This document shows positions 33,927 to 42,299 of a stretch of 60,800 nucleotides of DNA, in pieces. The DNA is taken from NCBI RefSeq assembly GCF_003439925.1, contig NZ_QQRR01000005.1, positions 1 to 60,800 on the forward strand, read 5' to 3'. How positions within the stretch are numbered: the first letter of the stretch is position 1; each line of letters starts with the position of its first letter. The notes under the pieces were generated by a model. It was not told the origin of the DNA and did no database searches. It saw nothing but the letters and a program-made list of their open reading frames with translations. This stretch comes from Haloprofundus halophilus (lineage in GTDB: Archaea; Halobacteriota; Halobacteria; Halobacteriales; Haloferacaceae). The position numbers were made by a program, and so were the translations under genes.

Positions 33927-35759
33927 ATGAGTTTCAGACAGGCCGGCGAGACGTCCGAGGGAGACGACCTCGTCGCGACCGGGCTTCTCGCCGTCGGGTT
34001 CTTCGCGCTCGCCGGGGCAATTCTCTACGCGCGAAGCGTCCCGGCGACCGGGTACGAGCTATCGATATACGCCGGAACGCCGGTTGCGGTTTGGGCTGCG
34101 ATCGGCGCTGCCGTTCTCATCGCGGCCGTGTACGCGTTGTTTCTCGCGCCGGGACGGACGCGCCTCTGGGCGCTCGTCCTCGGGGGGAGCGCGGTCACGA
34201 CGGTCGTCTCGATGCCGCTCATCCGCGGCTACTTCTTCGTCGGAATCGGCGACTCGCTGAGTCACCTGGGATGGGCGCGTTCGATTCAACGCGGGTCGAT
34301 TCTGCCGCAGCAGATGTTCTACCCGAGTCTCCACAGCCTCACCGACGCGATAGATTTGGTCACCGCGATGGGACTTCGGCGCTCGATGATGCTGGTCGTC
34401 GTCGTCACGCTCGTCGTGTTCCTCGTCTTCGCGCCGCTGACGGCGCGCGCGATAACCGGCAGCAACCGAGCGCTCGTGTTCGGCGCGCTCTCGGCGTGGT
34501 TGCTCCTGCCGATAAACCACATCGCGGTGCACCTGATGCCGCATCCGAGTACGCAGGCGATTTTCATCGCTACGCTCGCGGTGTACCTGCTCGTCCGCTA
34601 CGTCCAGAGCTCCTCGGACGACGCCGCCGGCGGTCCGTTCGCCTTCGGCGCGCTACTCTTCCTCACCGGCGCGGGTCTCGTGCTCTACCACCCGATGCAG
34701 GCACTGAACCTGTTCATCCTCGGCGGAACGGTCGGGTTCATCCAGTTCCTCGCGCGGCGGCGGGCGATGGACTCCATCGTCGCCAGCCACCAGCCGGTGT
34801 ACGCTCAGACCGGCCTCCTGGGGCTGTTCCTGTTCGCGTGGATGGTTCCGCGCGAACGATTCCAGGACGCGTTCGAGGGCGTGTACGTCGACATTCTCAC
34901 GTGGAACAACCAGGGCGTCGAACGGAGCGGCGACGTCAGTGAAGGCGCGGCGAGCGTCGGCGCGAGCCTCCCCGAACTGTTCGTCAAAATCTTCCTCGTC
35001 TCCTCGATTTTCGCCGCGCTCACGGCACTGTTCTTCCTGCTTACGTCGACTGGCCGCCTCGACGACGACGTGCGGAGCCAGTCGCTCGTGCTGTACCTCG
35101 GTGCGGCGCTCGTCCCGCTGGTCGGCCTGTTCGGCGCGTACTTCGTCGGGTCACCGACGCTCGGCTACCGACAGCTCGGCTTCATCTTCGTCGTGGCGAC
35201 TATCGTCGGCGCGGTGGCGCTGAGTAAACTCGTCGGCGGCGTACAGAGCCGTCTCACGTTCGACGCCGCCCGCTCGGTCGCGGCCGTGGTGATGGTCGCG
35301 ATGCTCGCCCTGTCGATGGTCGTCATCTTCCCGTCGCCGTACATCGTCAAGACGACCCAGCACGTCTCCGAACAGCAGTACTCCGGTTTCGAGACGACGT
35401 TCGAACACCGCAACGAGGAGGTGTTCTTCTCCTCGGCCGGCACCGGTCCCGAGCGGTTCTCCGACGCGGTGTACGGCTTCGAGAACGTCACCGAGCCGGC
35501 CGGCCCACCGGTCGCCGACACGCAGATCGAACCCGGAAACAGCACTAACGAGAGCAACTTGAGCAACGTCTCCGGGCAGTTCGACGGTCCGAGATACTTC
35601 GTCACGACGGAGACCGACTTCAGACGCGAGGTACTACTCTACAACGAGAAAGCGTACACCAGAGCAGACTACGAGTCGCTGTCGACACAGCGACAGATGA
35701 ACCTCGTCCAGTCGAATCCGGAGTACACGCTGTACGTCACCCGTGACGGCTTCGAGTAG
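33927..35759 (+). CDS. Polytopic membrane protein, possible GT-C glycosyltransferase or polymerase
   Basis: A 610-residue protein with about 12 hydrophobic helices up to residue 475, then a C-terminal outside domain of some 130 residues. The first large outside loop has GIGDSLSHLGWARSIQRG (about 106-123), where an aspartate after the second or third helix is common in GT-C transferases that use lipid-linked sugars. I cannot place it in a named family. It lies between a deacetylase-like gene and a phosphatase-fold gene on the same strand. Its start may be served by a TTAACAATG element at 33889-33897. Confidence 0.7.
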   Translation: MSFRQAGETSEGDDLVATGLLAVGFFALAGAILYARSVPATGYELSIYAGTPVAVWAAIGAAVLIAAVYALFLAPGRTRLWALVLGGSAVTTVVSMPLIRGYFFVGIGDSLSHLGWARSIQRGSILPQQMFYPSLHSLTDAIDLVTAMGLRRSMMLVVVVTLVVFLVFAPLTARAITGSNRALVFGALSAWLLLPINHIAVHLMPHPSTQAIFIATLAVYLLVRYVQSSSDDAAGGPFAFGALLFLTGAGLVLYHPMQALNLFILGGTVGFIQFLARRRAMDSIVASHQPVYAQTGLLGLFLFAWMVPRERFQDAFEGVYVDILTWNNQGVERSGDVSEGAASVGASLPELFVKIFLVSSIFAALTALFFLLTSTGRLDDDVRSQSLVLYLGAALVPLVGLFGAYFVGSPTLGYRQLGFIFVVATIVGAVALSKLVGGVQSRLTFDAARSVAAVVMVAMLALSMVVIFPSPYIVKTTQHVSEQQYSGFETTFEHRNEEVFFSSAGTGPERFSDAVYGFENVTEPAGPPVADTQIEPGNSTNESNLSNVSGQFDGPRYFVTTETDFRREVLLYNEKAYTRADYESLSTQRQMNLVQSNPEYTLYVTRDGFE

Positions 35760-35838
35760 CTAGCGCCTCTCACGATTTTCGGCTCACGACGCCTCTCAAC
35801 GCCGACCTACTCGGTTCGAGCGAGGGGATACGCGACGC

Positions 35839-35847
35839 ATAACAAAG
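35839..35847 (+). promoter_or_regulatory. ATAACAAAG promoter-like element, phosphatase-fold gene
   Basis: Exact ATAACAAAG with 31 bases to the ATG at 35879. The flanking GACGC and CGCG match the G+C-rich flanks of the others. Confidence 0.6.
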
Positions 35848-35878
35848 CGCGTATCCGGCATGTTTCCGTGTAGTAGCA

Positions 35879-37459
35879 ATGCATTCCGATTCATCGACGC
35901 GAGCGTTCGTGCTCGGTCTTGACGGCGTCCCGTGGGGGATGCTTCGGTCGTGGATAGACGACGGGCATCTGCCTAATTTCAAGCGTCTCGCGGACGAGGG
36001 CGCGTCCGGTTCGCTTCAGAGCACTCGCCCGGCGTCGACGCCGCTGGCGTGGCCTTCCATCGCGACGGGCGTCTGGCCGGACAAACACGGCCTCTACGAC
36101 TTCCAGCGACTCATGGAGGACTATCGCCGCGAGATGTACACGAGTTCGGACCTCTCGCGACCGGCGCTCTGGGAGATGCTGTCGCCGTCTGTCGTGGCGA
36201 ACGTACCGATGACTTACCCCGCAACCGACATCGACGGCAAGATGGTCACCGGGATGCTCACGCCCGGTTTCAACGACCGATTCACGAGTCCGGAGTCGCT
36301 CTCGGACGAGATACAGGAAGAGATTCCCGACTACGTCATCGGGATGCGGTACGCGGACTACCACAGCCGAAAAGACGAGTTCCCCGACGCTATCGAGAAT
36401 CTCGCCACTCAGCGCCGCAAACTGCTCTCGAAACTGATGACGGAGGAGGACTGGCGGCTGTTCTTCTTCGTCTTCACCGCGCCGGACAGACTCCAACACC
36501 TCGTCTGGGACGAGGAGACGCTGTTGACGCACTACCGACTGCTCGACACGGTTCTCGGCGACGTGCTTCGATACGTCGAGGAGCGGGAGGCGAATCTCTA
36601 CGTGGTCTCCGACCACGGCTTCGGCCCCATCGACCAGTACGCCTGCGCCAACACGCTGCTCGAACGGGAAGGGTTCCTCGTCCGAAAACAGGACAAGAAA
36701 CGCGGCGCGCTCCAGCGCTTCGGCTTGACGAAACAGCGCATCGAGGAGACGCTCGGGTCGGTCAACCTCGACATCGACACCGTCGCCCGACACCTCCCGG
36801 ACCGGTTCGTCGACTCCGTCGCCGACCAGGTTCCGGGCGACCACGCGCTCTACGACGCGGACTTTTCGAGGACAGAGGCGTTCGTCCACGGCTCCGGCCA
36901 CGTGTTCGTCAACGCCGCGGACCGGTTCGACGAGGGAATCGTCCCGCGCGAGCGCGTCCCCGAGGTCAAAGCCCGCCTGATGGAACTGTTCGAGAACTAC
37001 ACGGACCCCGAAACCGGCGAGCGCGTGTTCGAGGTGTTCGACGGCGACGACATCTACGACGACGACGAACGCTCCGCCGACATCGTCCTCGAGGGCCAAC
37101 CCGGCTACGAGGTCCGCGCGTCGCTCGCGGATGACGTCTGCATCGACAGCGGCCACCTCGAAGCGTCTCACCGCCCGGAAGGCATCTTCTTCGCCTGGGG
37201 CGACGACATCGCCCCCGGTTCGGCCGTCGACGGTGCGACGGTCGTCGACGTCGCCCCGACGCTGCTGCACGCACTCGGCGAGCCGGTTCCGGAGGACACG
37301 GACGGCCGCGTGCTGCTCGAAGCGTTCGAGGACGGTTCCGAACCCGCAACTCGGGACGTCGAGTACGGCCCCTACAGCGAGGTCGGCCGCGGCGAAGCCG
37401 AAGAAGAGGACTTCTCCGGCGTCGAGGACCGCCTGAAAGGCCTCGGCTACATGGAGTAG
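35879..37459 (+). CDS. Alkaline-phosphatase-superfamily phosphodiesterase-like protein 1
   Basis: A 526-residue member of the type I phosphodiesterase/nucleotide pyrophosphatase group. Asp15 in LGLDG and the nucleophile region STPLAWPSIATG supply the metal and catalytic centre; YVVSDHGFGP supplies further metal ligands. No signal peptide is present, so it may be cytoplasmic or exported otherwise. Family members hydrolyse or transfer phosphate or sulfate esters. A second gene of the same fold is at 47818. It converges on orc1/cdc6-2, and each gene of this fold lies beside glycan genes. Confidence 0.85.
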   Translation: MHSDSSTRAFVLGLDGVPWGMLRSWIDDGHLPNFKRLADEGASGSLQSTRPASTPLAWPSIATGVWPDKHGLYDFQRLMEDYRREMYTSSDLSRPALWEMLSPSVVANVPMTYPATDIDGKMVTGMLTPGFNDRFTSPESLSDEIQEEIPDYVIGMRYADYHSRKDEFPDAIENLATQRRKLLSKLMTEEDWRLFFFVFTAPDRLQHLVWDEETLLTHYRLLDTVLGDVLRYVEEREANLYVVSDHGFGPIDQYACANTLLEREGFLVRKQDKKRGALQRFGLTKQRIEETLGSVNLDIDTVARHLPDRFVDSVADQVPGDHALYDADFSRTEAFVHGSGHVFVNAADRFDEGIVPRERVPEVKARLMELFENYTDPETGERVFEVFDGDDIYDDDERSADIVLEGQPGYEVRASLADDVCIDSGHLEASHRPEGIFFAWGDDIAPGSAVDGATVVDVAPTLLHALGEPVPEDTDGRVLLEAFEDGSEPATRDVEYGPYSEVGRGEAEEEDFSGVEDRLKGLGYME

Positions 37460-37488
37460 CCCGAACGGGATTTTACGGTTATCGTGCT

Positions 37489-38742
37489 TTAGGCACGTTT
37501 TCTCAAGGATTCGGCGGTATCTCCTAACCGTTCGTTATTCTGGGGTAAATTCTCGAGGACAGTCTCGAGGTCGAGAGCGAGTTGGTACTTATTCTCGACG
37601 CCTCTGCCTCGCCCCTGAGTTTTTATCAGGATATTTGTATCAGCGAGGTCGTTAACCCGGTCACGAAATCTGCGGTTTGACAGAATATTAGCGGTCTCAT
37701 TCTCTGCAAATACCTTGTACTGCTTGTACAACGGCGTTGTTTCTACTGGGGTGTGGTTTTGAATAGCGTACCAACACACAGACATGACCGCGAGGTGTTT
37801 CTGAGCAGGGAGCGTTTGAATCCCGGTTTCAACTGCTTTCGTTGCCAAGAACTCGCGTGCTTGGTGGACGTGAGCGTTGGTCACTTTGTCGGCAGCATTG
37901 TCATCTGCGAACCGTGCAGCTCGGAAGAGGAGTTTGATTGCTTCGCGTGCGTCTCCAGTATCTTGTGCAGCGAGTGCCGCACAGTGAGGGATAACGTCGT
38001 CTTCGAGAATATCGCTCTCGAGGTGCTGGTAGGTTTGGATATCGTTTATGAAGTATGTATCATGAAGCGCACCGACAGCTCGTCTAGATAGGATATCACG
38101 CAGCTCGTTTGCGTCGTATGGAGTAAACGAAACCTCGTCTTCACCGAGGCTTGATCGGACATCGGAGGCGAGGCCATCTCTGAACTGGAGGTCATTGGTG
38201 ATGCCTATGATGCTAAGACGGACGCCTTCTGGATTCGATCTGGGAAGTTCATAGAGGACGTAGTCATCATCTCCGATGGCGTCAATTTCGTCGAGTACGA
38301 TGATAATTGTCCCACCGATTTTTTCAAGCTCATTGAGCACCATGTTGAGGAGGGTTTTGCGTTGGTATCCGCTTGGGAGTTCTTCACCGGGTCCGAGTCG
38401 TTGCTCTCGGAGAGCTTTGACGATGTTTGTGAGGACATGGTAGGATTTGTCGAGTCCTTTGCAGCGTACAGTGATCACGCTGAGGTCCATACCAGCGTTG
38501 TCGGCGTATGTGCGTAGCTGGTTCGTTTTTAATTCGATTCCGACGGTCTTGCCTTGCCCCGAATGCCCGTAAACCAGAACGTTGAGTGGGGTTGAGCCCA
38601 TGGTCGCTGGACGTAGGGCACTGTGGATCTGGTCGAGTTCTTCTTTTCGTTCGGGTAGATCGTTCGGAAGATAGGTCTTGGTGTTTGGATTGAGAACGTC
38701 GATTTCTCGGAAGATGGTTTCCTCGTCGCCGAAATCTCTCAT
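37489..38742 (-). CDS. Orc1/Cdc6 replication initiator 2
   Basis: A 417-residue AAA+ initiator: Walker A GHSGQGKT (59-66), Walker B VLDEID (149-154), sensor 1 IIGITNDLQF and a C-terminal winged helix with NRRFRDRVNDLADTNILIKT and GRGRGVENKYQL. The DNA is plainly richer in A+T, with many A/T third positions, compared with the genes on either side, suggesting import. The region upstream (38743-39184) has three repeats unlike those of oriP1, so this initiator probably has its own origin. Confidence 0.94.
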   Translation of the reverse strand: MRDFGDEETIFREIDVLNPNTKTYLPNDLPERKEELDQIHSALRPATMGSTPLNVLVYGHSGQGKTVGIELKTNQLRTYADNAGMDLSVITVRCKGLDKSYHVLTNIVKALREQRLGPGEELPSGYQRKTLLNMVLNELEKIGGTIIIVLDEIDAIGDDDYVLYELPRSNPEGVRLSIIGITNDLQFRDGLASDVRSSLGEDEVSFTPYDANELRDILSRRAVGALHDTYFINDIQTYQHLESDILEDDVIPHCAALAAQDTGDAREAIKLLFRAARFADDNAADKVTNAHVHQAREFLATKAVETGIQTLPAQKHLAVMSVCWYAIQNHTPVETTPLYKQYKVFAENETANILSNRRFRDRVNDLADTNILIKTQGRGRGVENKYQLALDLETVLENLPQNNERLGDTAESLRKRA

Positions 38743-38837
38743 TGGACGATGTGCGGATTTATGCTACATATACCCTTGTGTCTGAGACACGGGGGTGTGT
38801 CCGACAATAGCAATGACTCACGAGAGAGCAACGAAAA

Positions 38838-38867
38838 GGGAGGGGGAGGGGGGTGCGTCCGGCAAAT
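38838..38867 (+). repeat. Origin recognition box-like repeat, left arm of oriP2
   Basis: G-rich tract followed by GTGCGTCCGGCAAAT. Eighteen bases are matched exactly by the inverted partner at 39033-39062. Confidence 0.8.
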
Positions 38868-39032
38868 CGTCTACGAGGATACTTCCAGAGATTACCGCGC
38901 TAATTCTGCAACTACGCAAACTTTCACATGACCACCGGGAAAATTGGTCCGTAGTAGTAGAAAACCGGAATATATTCATTCTATATGGCGCTGGAAACAG
39001 CCAGTTGATTTGGGCGTGATGATTTGCGGTGC

Positions 39033-39062
39033 ATTTGCCGGACGCACCCCCCCCCCTCCCCC
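39033..39062 (-). repeat. Origin recognition box-like repeat, right arm of oriP2
   Basis: ATTTGCCGGACGCACCCC followed by a long C tract, the inverse of 38838-38867. Confidence 0.8.
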
Positions 39063-39184
39063 TGTTTCGGTAATCTGGCTATGGAGGCGTCGAAACCGAT
39101 GCGGAATCTTCACTCAACTGTTCTCACAGCTGACCTGCCCACAACCGAATCATTACAATACCCTTCCTCACCGACGTTCCGTTC

Positions 39185-40009
39185 GTGCCTACCGAACTAC
39201 GCGCCTCCGACATCGCATCGTTTCTCGGCGCGAGCCTCGACGGCGACGACGTTCCCATCTCCGGCGTCGAGTCGCTGTACGACGCCGGCCCGGGCGACTT
39301 CGCCTTCTCGCGCTACGACGACCCCGAGAAACTCGCCCGTTCCGACGCGGGGCTGCTCGTCTGCCCGGAGTCGACGCCCGAACTCGACCGCGCGCTCATC
39401 CGCCACTCGGACCCGAAACTCGGATTCGTGAAGGTCGCCCGCAAGTTCTTCGCCGACCCGATAGAAGAGACCACAATCCACCCCAGCGCCGTCGTCGAAG
39501 ACGGCGCGGAACTCGGCGAACGGTGCTACGTCGGCGCGCAGGCGTACGTCGGCGACGCCGTGACGCTCGGCGACGACTGCCGAATCCACGCCGGGACGAC
39601 GTTGGGCGAACCCGGATTCGGGTTCACCCGCGACGAGACCGACCGACCGCTCCGACAGCCTCACCTCGGCGAAGTCGTCGTCGGCGACAACGTCGAGATC
39701 GGCGCGAACAGCAGCGTCGACCGCGCCGCGTTCTCGGAGACGGTCATCGGCGACGGCTCCGTCCTCAGCGCACAGGTCCACGTCGCACATCAGGTCGTCG
39801 TCGGCGAGAACGTCTCCATGGCGTACGGCGTCGGTGTCTCCGGCAGCACCGAAATCGGTGACCGGGTGGTCGTCCACCCGCACGTCTCTGTCGCCGGCCA
39901 CCTCACCATCGGCGACGACGCCGAGTTGGGTATCGGCTCGACCGTCCTTGACGACGTCGACGCGGGGACGACCGTCGTCGGGTCGCCCGCCCGGCCGATA
40001 CGGCGATAG
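39185..40009 (+). CDS. LpxD-like hexapeptide acyltransferase
   Basis: A 274-residue protein with GTG start. Residues 1-95 resemble the small N-terminal domain of LpxD (ASDIASFLGASLDG, then GVESLYDAGPGDFAF). From about residue 96 hexapeptide repeats build a left-handed beta-helix: IHPSAVVEDGAELGERCYVGAQ, IGANSSVDRA, VHVAHQVVVGENV. The VHVAHQ segment holds the catalytic-type histidine of LpxA/LpxD proteins. Archaea make no lipid A, so the role is probably N- or O-acylation of an amino sugar in the surface glycan. Confidence 0.85.
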   Translation: MPTELRASDIASFLGASLDGDDVPISGVESLYDAGPGDFAFSRYDDPEKLARSDAGLLVCPESTPELDRALIRHSDPKLGFVKVARKFFADPIEETTIHPSAVVEDGAELGERCYVGAQAYVGDAVTLGDDCRIHAGTTLGEPGFGFTRDETDRPLRQPHLGEVVVGDNVEIGANSSVDRAAFSETVIGDGSVLSAQVHVAHQVVVGENVSMAYGVGVSGSTEIGDRVVVHPHVSVAGHLTIGDDAELGIGSTVLDDVDAGTTVVGSPARPIRR

Positions 40010-40049
40010 CTCTGCTCGCGGCGATTCGCATCAAAAAGTCGTTCCCCGC

Positions 40050-41003
40050 TCAGGCCGTCTGCGCGATCTTCCGTCCGTTCTCGGCGAGGACCTCCTCGTA
40101 CACCTCGTAGATGTGGTCCGCCATCTGCTCGATACCGATGCGTTTCGCCTCTTCGCGGCCGTTCGACCGCTCGTTCAGTTCGAGTACCCGGACCAGATTC
40201 TCGACGAGTTCGTCGTCGGAGTCGCAGACGAAGGACGGATCGACCTCCGCGAGTCGTTCGGGGACGTCACCGACGCGCGTCGAAACGACCGGGAGGTTGC
40301 ACGCCAACGACTCCTTGACCACGTTCGGCGAGCCCTCGCGTTTCGAGGTGAGAAGCAGCGAGTCGGACGCGTTCATGTACACCGCGACGCGGGGATGCGG
40401 GAGGCCGCTGATGGTGTGGAGTTCGACCGGTTTCTGTACCTGTTCGCGGGCGGCCTCGACGACGCGCTCGGCTCGCGGGTAATCCTTCACCGTTCGGTCG
40501 GGGGAGTACGGGAACAACACGTGGTACGTGTCGTCGCTCCACCCGAGTTCCGCCCGCGCTTCCGACTGCGGCGTCGGGCTGAACCGCTCTAAGTCGACGC
40601 CGTGCGGGATGACCGAACACTCCTGTCCGAGCGATTCCTTCATCTCCTCGGACATCACGATGACGGCGTCGCAGAACCGGGCGGATATCCTGCTCACCGG
40701 TCGATAGGAGCCTTCGAGGTCCGACCCCCACAGCGACAACACGACCGGGAGGCGGGGCTGCGAGAGCGCCATCGGCGCGGTGAGGCCGTAGTTCGCGTGG
40801 ATCAGGTCGTACTTCCCGAGCGAGCGGCGGATGACCTGCGGGAAGAATCGCAGATAGTCGGTCGCCGTTCGCGGGGACCCCGCGCGGTGTTTGCCCGGAA
40901 CGGAGAGCGTCGTACAGGTTACCCCGTGCGACTCTTCGAGAGCCCGGACCTGTAGTCGGTAGAATCTTGCGTCGGCGTTGGTAGTCAGGTTGAGAACGTG
41001 CAT
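40050..41003 (-). CDS. GT4-like glycosyltransferase
   Basis: About 317 residues from the ATG at 41003, a GT-B fold. The N-terminal half has DLIHANYGLTAPMA and VLSLWGSDLEG, and the linker VIPHGVDLERFSP is a clear family mark. The C-terminal nucleotide-sugar site has SPNVVKESLACNLPVVSTRVGDVPE with the EX7E-type glutamates. Likely adds one sugar to a lipid-linked glycan inside the cell. It diverges from the DUF354 gene, and both promoters in the shared region contain ATAACAAAG. Confidence 0.9.
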   Translation of the reverse strand: MHVLNLTTNADARFYRLQVRALEESHGVTCTTLSVPGKHRAGSPRTATDYLRFFPQVIRRSLGKYDLIHANYGLTAPMALSQPRLPVVLSLWGSDLEGSYRPVSRISARFCDAVIVMSEEMKESLGQECSVIPHGVDLERFSPTPQSEARAELGWSDDTYHVLFPYSPDRTVKDYPRAERVVEAAREQVQKPVELHTISGLPHPRVAVYMNASDSLLLTSKREGSPNVVKESLACNLPVVSTRVGDVPERLAEVDPSFVCDSDDELVENLVRVLELNERSNGREEAKRIGIEQMADHIYEVYEEVLAENGRKIAQTA

Positions 41004-41042
41004 GCGACGAGGTGCTACTAACGGGTGTACTCTCTCGTCGGG

Positions 41043-41051
41043 CTTTGTTAT
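41043..41051 (-). promoter_or_regulatory. ATAACAAAG promoter-like element, GT4 gene
   Basis: Exact motif on the minus strand, 39 bases before the ATG at 41003. Preceded by CAGGGTGTGG, a flank shared with the copy at 3888-3896. Confidence 0.6.
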
Positions 41052-41146
41052 CCACACCCTGATTGACCGCCTGTGGTGAGGGTTCGCTCACTCCCAAAAT
41101 CGGTAGACGGAACGGGGCTCTCCCCGAACGCACCGGTAGACGGGCC

Positions 41147-41155
41147 ATAACAAAG
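41147..41155 (+). promoter_or_regulatory. ATAACAAAG promoter-like element, DUF354 gene
   Basis: Exact motif with 27 bases to the ATG at 41183, within the same divergent region as the minus-strand copy at 41043-41051. Confidence 0.65.
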
Positions 41156-41182
41156 GCCGGAAGAGGGTATTCTACGAGCGGG

Positions 41183-42298
41183 ATGAGGTATCTAATATTC
41201 ACGAACACTCCGGCCCACGTTCACGTGTACAAGAACGTGGTTCGGCGACTGGAGGACCGCGGACACGAAGTCCGCATTCTGGCGCGTGATTACACGTGCA
41301 CGAAGGACCTCCTCGAGTACTACGACCTCCCGTTCGAGATATACGGTCACCACGACACGGCGGCGTACTCGAACGTCGGGATGGCTCGGGAACTGGCGAC
41401 GCAACTACTCACGATTCCGGTCTCTGCAAAGCGCTTCGACCCCGACGTCGTCGTCGGTCTCGGCGCGTACGCCGCCTACGCGGGGACGCTCCTCCGCGCG
41501 GAGACGATTCTCCTCCGCGACTCCGCTCCCGGAACGCTGCTGCCGAAACTGGCCAGCAAGTTCGCAGACGCAGTACTCACGCCCGACGTGTACGGTCTCG
41601 ACCTCGGACCGAACCACTACACGTTCCCCGGGCTGAAGGAGTGCGCGTACCTCCACCCCGACGTGTTCGAGTCGGACCCGAGCGTCCGCGAGGAGCTCGG
41701 CGTCGGCCCCGACGAGCGCTTCGTCATGCTTCGCTTCAACTCGTTCGACGCGATGCACGACGCCGGAAAGAAAGGGTTCTCGCTGGAGGACCGCCGCAAA
41801 CTCATCGAGCACCTCTCCGAACAGGCGACGGTGCTCGTCTCCGACGAGGGCGACAACATGGACTTCGACGACCTCCCGGCGCGACCGTACGACATCCACC
41901 CCGCGCGGATGCACGACGCGCTCGCGGAGGCGTCGCTTCTCGTCGCCGACACCGGGACGATGGTCACCGAAGCGTCGCTGCTCGGGACCCCCGCCATCCG
42001 GTCGAGCGCGTTCGTCGACCAGGAGTTCGGCGAGTTCGCCGAACTCGAACGATACGGCCTCATCGACAACATCACCGACTTCGACGCCGTCGTCGAGCGG
42101 GCGGACGAGCTGCTCGCAGACGAGAGCGTCCCCGCGCGCTGGCAGGAACGTCGTCGGACGTTCATGGACGAGCGGGTGAACCTCACCGAACTCGTCGTCG
42201 ACGTCGTGACCGACCCGCGAGCGGTCAGCAAGAACGCCTCGCTGACTCGCTACAGTGAACGAAAGGGCGTCGAACAGACCGACGCAACACCGCTGTAA
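41183..42298 (+). CDS. DUF354-type glycosyltransferase-like protein
   Basis: About 371 residues from the ATG at 41183. The start MRYLIFTNTPAHVHVYKNV, then RILARDYTCTKDLL and a late LVADTGTMVTEASLLGTPAIR, are the signature of archaeal DUF354 proteins. These have a GT-B fold like UDP-GlcNAc 2-epimerases and some glycosyltransferases. Its stop and the ATG of the GT2 gene are separated by one base, so the two are co-translated. Function is inferred as sugar transfer or sugar-nucleotide conversion in the same glycan. Confidence 0.88.
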   Translation: MRYLIFTNTPAHVHVYKNVVRRLEDRGHEVRILARDYTCTKDLLEYYDLPFEIYGHHDTAAYSNVGMARELATQLLTIPVSAKRFDPDVVVGLGAYAAYAGTLLRAETILLRDSAPGTLLPKLASKFADAVLTPDVYGLDLGPNHYTFPGLKECAYLHPDVFESDPSVREELGVGPDERFVMLRFNSFDAMHDAGKKGFSLEDRRKLIEHLSEQATVLVSDEGDNMDFDDLPARPYDIHPARMHDALAEASLLVADTGTMVTEASLLGTPAIRSSAFVDQEFGEFAELERYGLIDNITDFDAVVERADELLADESVPARWQERRRTFMDERVNLTELVVDVVTDPRAVSKNASLTRYSERKGVEQTDATPL

Positions 42299-42299
42299 G

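Larger units (their letters stand above)
38743..39184. other. Putative replication origin 2 (oriP2)
   Basis: About 440 bases upstream of orc1/cdc6-2. A pair of inverted repeats with core GGGGTGCGTCCGGCAAAT (38850-38867 and reverse 39033-39050) faces inward around an A+T-rich segment (about 38871-39020). A third, looser copy, GGGGGTGTGTCCGACAAT, is at 38792-38809. The G-run on the outer side of each arm is the pattern of archaeal origin recognition boxes. A TATA-like GGGTATATG for the initiator is at 38767-38775. Confidence 0.78.
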
